DNA from: Dehalococcoidia bacterium LH_S1
Lineage (GTDB): Bacteria > Chloroflexota > Dehalococcoidia > SZUA-161 > SpSt-899
Length of the DNA: 7,703 nt
Direction: 5' to 3'
Assembly (NCBI GenBank): GCA_023660035.1
Contig: JAGXOF010000043.1
Location: 1 to 7,703 of the forward strand
The notes beneath the pieces were generated by a model. It saw only the letters and a list, made by a program, of their open reading frames with translations. It was not told the DNA's origin and did no database searches. Made by a program: the position numbers and the translations under genes. Every line of letters starts with the position of its first letter. The stretch's first letter is position 1. Shown here piece by piece: positions 7,612 to 7,703 of this stretch.

Positions 7612-7639
7612 GATGCCCCGCCCCCGTTGGTGGGGTATC
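7612..7639 (+). terminator. GC-rich hairpin after the third ligase
   Basis: GATGCCCC (7612-7619) pairs with GGGGTATC (7632-7639), eight pairs with one G-T wobble and a 12-base loop, starting 14 bases after the stop codon. The place is right for an intrinsic terminator, but no T run follows (CCTTTAAAG), so termination by this structure alone is uncertain. The rest of the tail to 7703 shows nothing I recognise. Confidence 0.35.
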
Positions 7640-7703
7640 CCTTTAAAGAAGGCTCTTTCATCGTTAAGTGTTGGTCCCATTTTGGCTGTGCCTATGTAGG
7701 AAG

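Noticed and set aside
7186..7680. 164-codon minus-strand open frame reaching into the tail
   Set aside because: Mostly antisense to the ligase C-terminus and crosses the poly-G run, low-complexity translation; no ribosome site that I trust.
1..7703. CRISPR array, tRNA, rRNA, insertion sequence or prophage elements
   Set aside because: No spaced repeats, no cloverleaf-type sequence, no transposase motifs and no terminal inverted repeats with target duplications seen.

Overview
The window looks like a chromosomal fatty-acid (or related carboxylate) degradation locus from a Gram-negative, probably anaerobic bacterium. A deltaproteobacterial (Desulfobacterota) fatty-acid oxidiser is my best guess. 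That guess rests on gene content (stacked acyl-CoA ligases with a FadB/FadJ-type fusion), moderate GC and strong GGAGG ribosome sites; no taxonomic marker is present. All readable genes are on the + strand.

Layout: (a) 1-122, an upstream region with a short hairpin and a perfect-consensus sigma70 promoter (TTGACA-17 bp-TATAAT). (b) 123-1766, an AlkK-like medium/long-chain acyl-CoA ligase, complete except for one in-frame TGA. (c) 1767-1932, a gap that holds what looks like a residue of an acyl-CoA dehydrogenase gene: a middle-helix segment joined directly to a C-terminal segment. (d) 1933-3933, an intact enoyl-CoA hydratase/3-hydroxyacyl-CoA dehydrogenase fusion, the only undamaged gene. (e) 3934-4127, an intergenic stretch with a weak hairpin. 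(f) 4128-5791, a second, more distant acyl-CoA ligase with one frameshift and one in-frame TAG. (g) 5792-5932, an intergenic stretch with an exact 20-bp tandem duplication next to the ribosome site. (h) 5933-7598, a third acyl-CoA ligase, paralogous to the first, with two in-frame stops and three frame breaks, one at a run of twelve G. (i) 7599-7703, a short tail with a GC-rich hairpin.

Functionally the set would activate a carboxylic acid to its CoA thioester (ligases), oxidise it (the lost dehydrogenase), then hydrate and oxidise it again (the fusion protein), i.e. a beta-oxidation module. No thiolase is in the window. As the sequence stands, only the hydratase/dehydrogenase can be made in full.

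The main point of interest is that every ligase is broken while the fusion gene between them is clean over 666 codons. Either the locus has lost selection on acid activation, or the sequence is of poor quality in places (two T-run contractions and a G12 run point that way). I see no evidence for stop-codon recoding, and I do not find a new defence, mobile or RNA system here.
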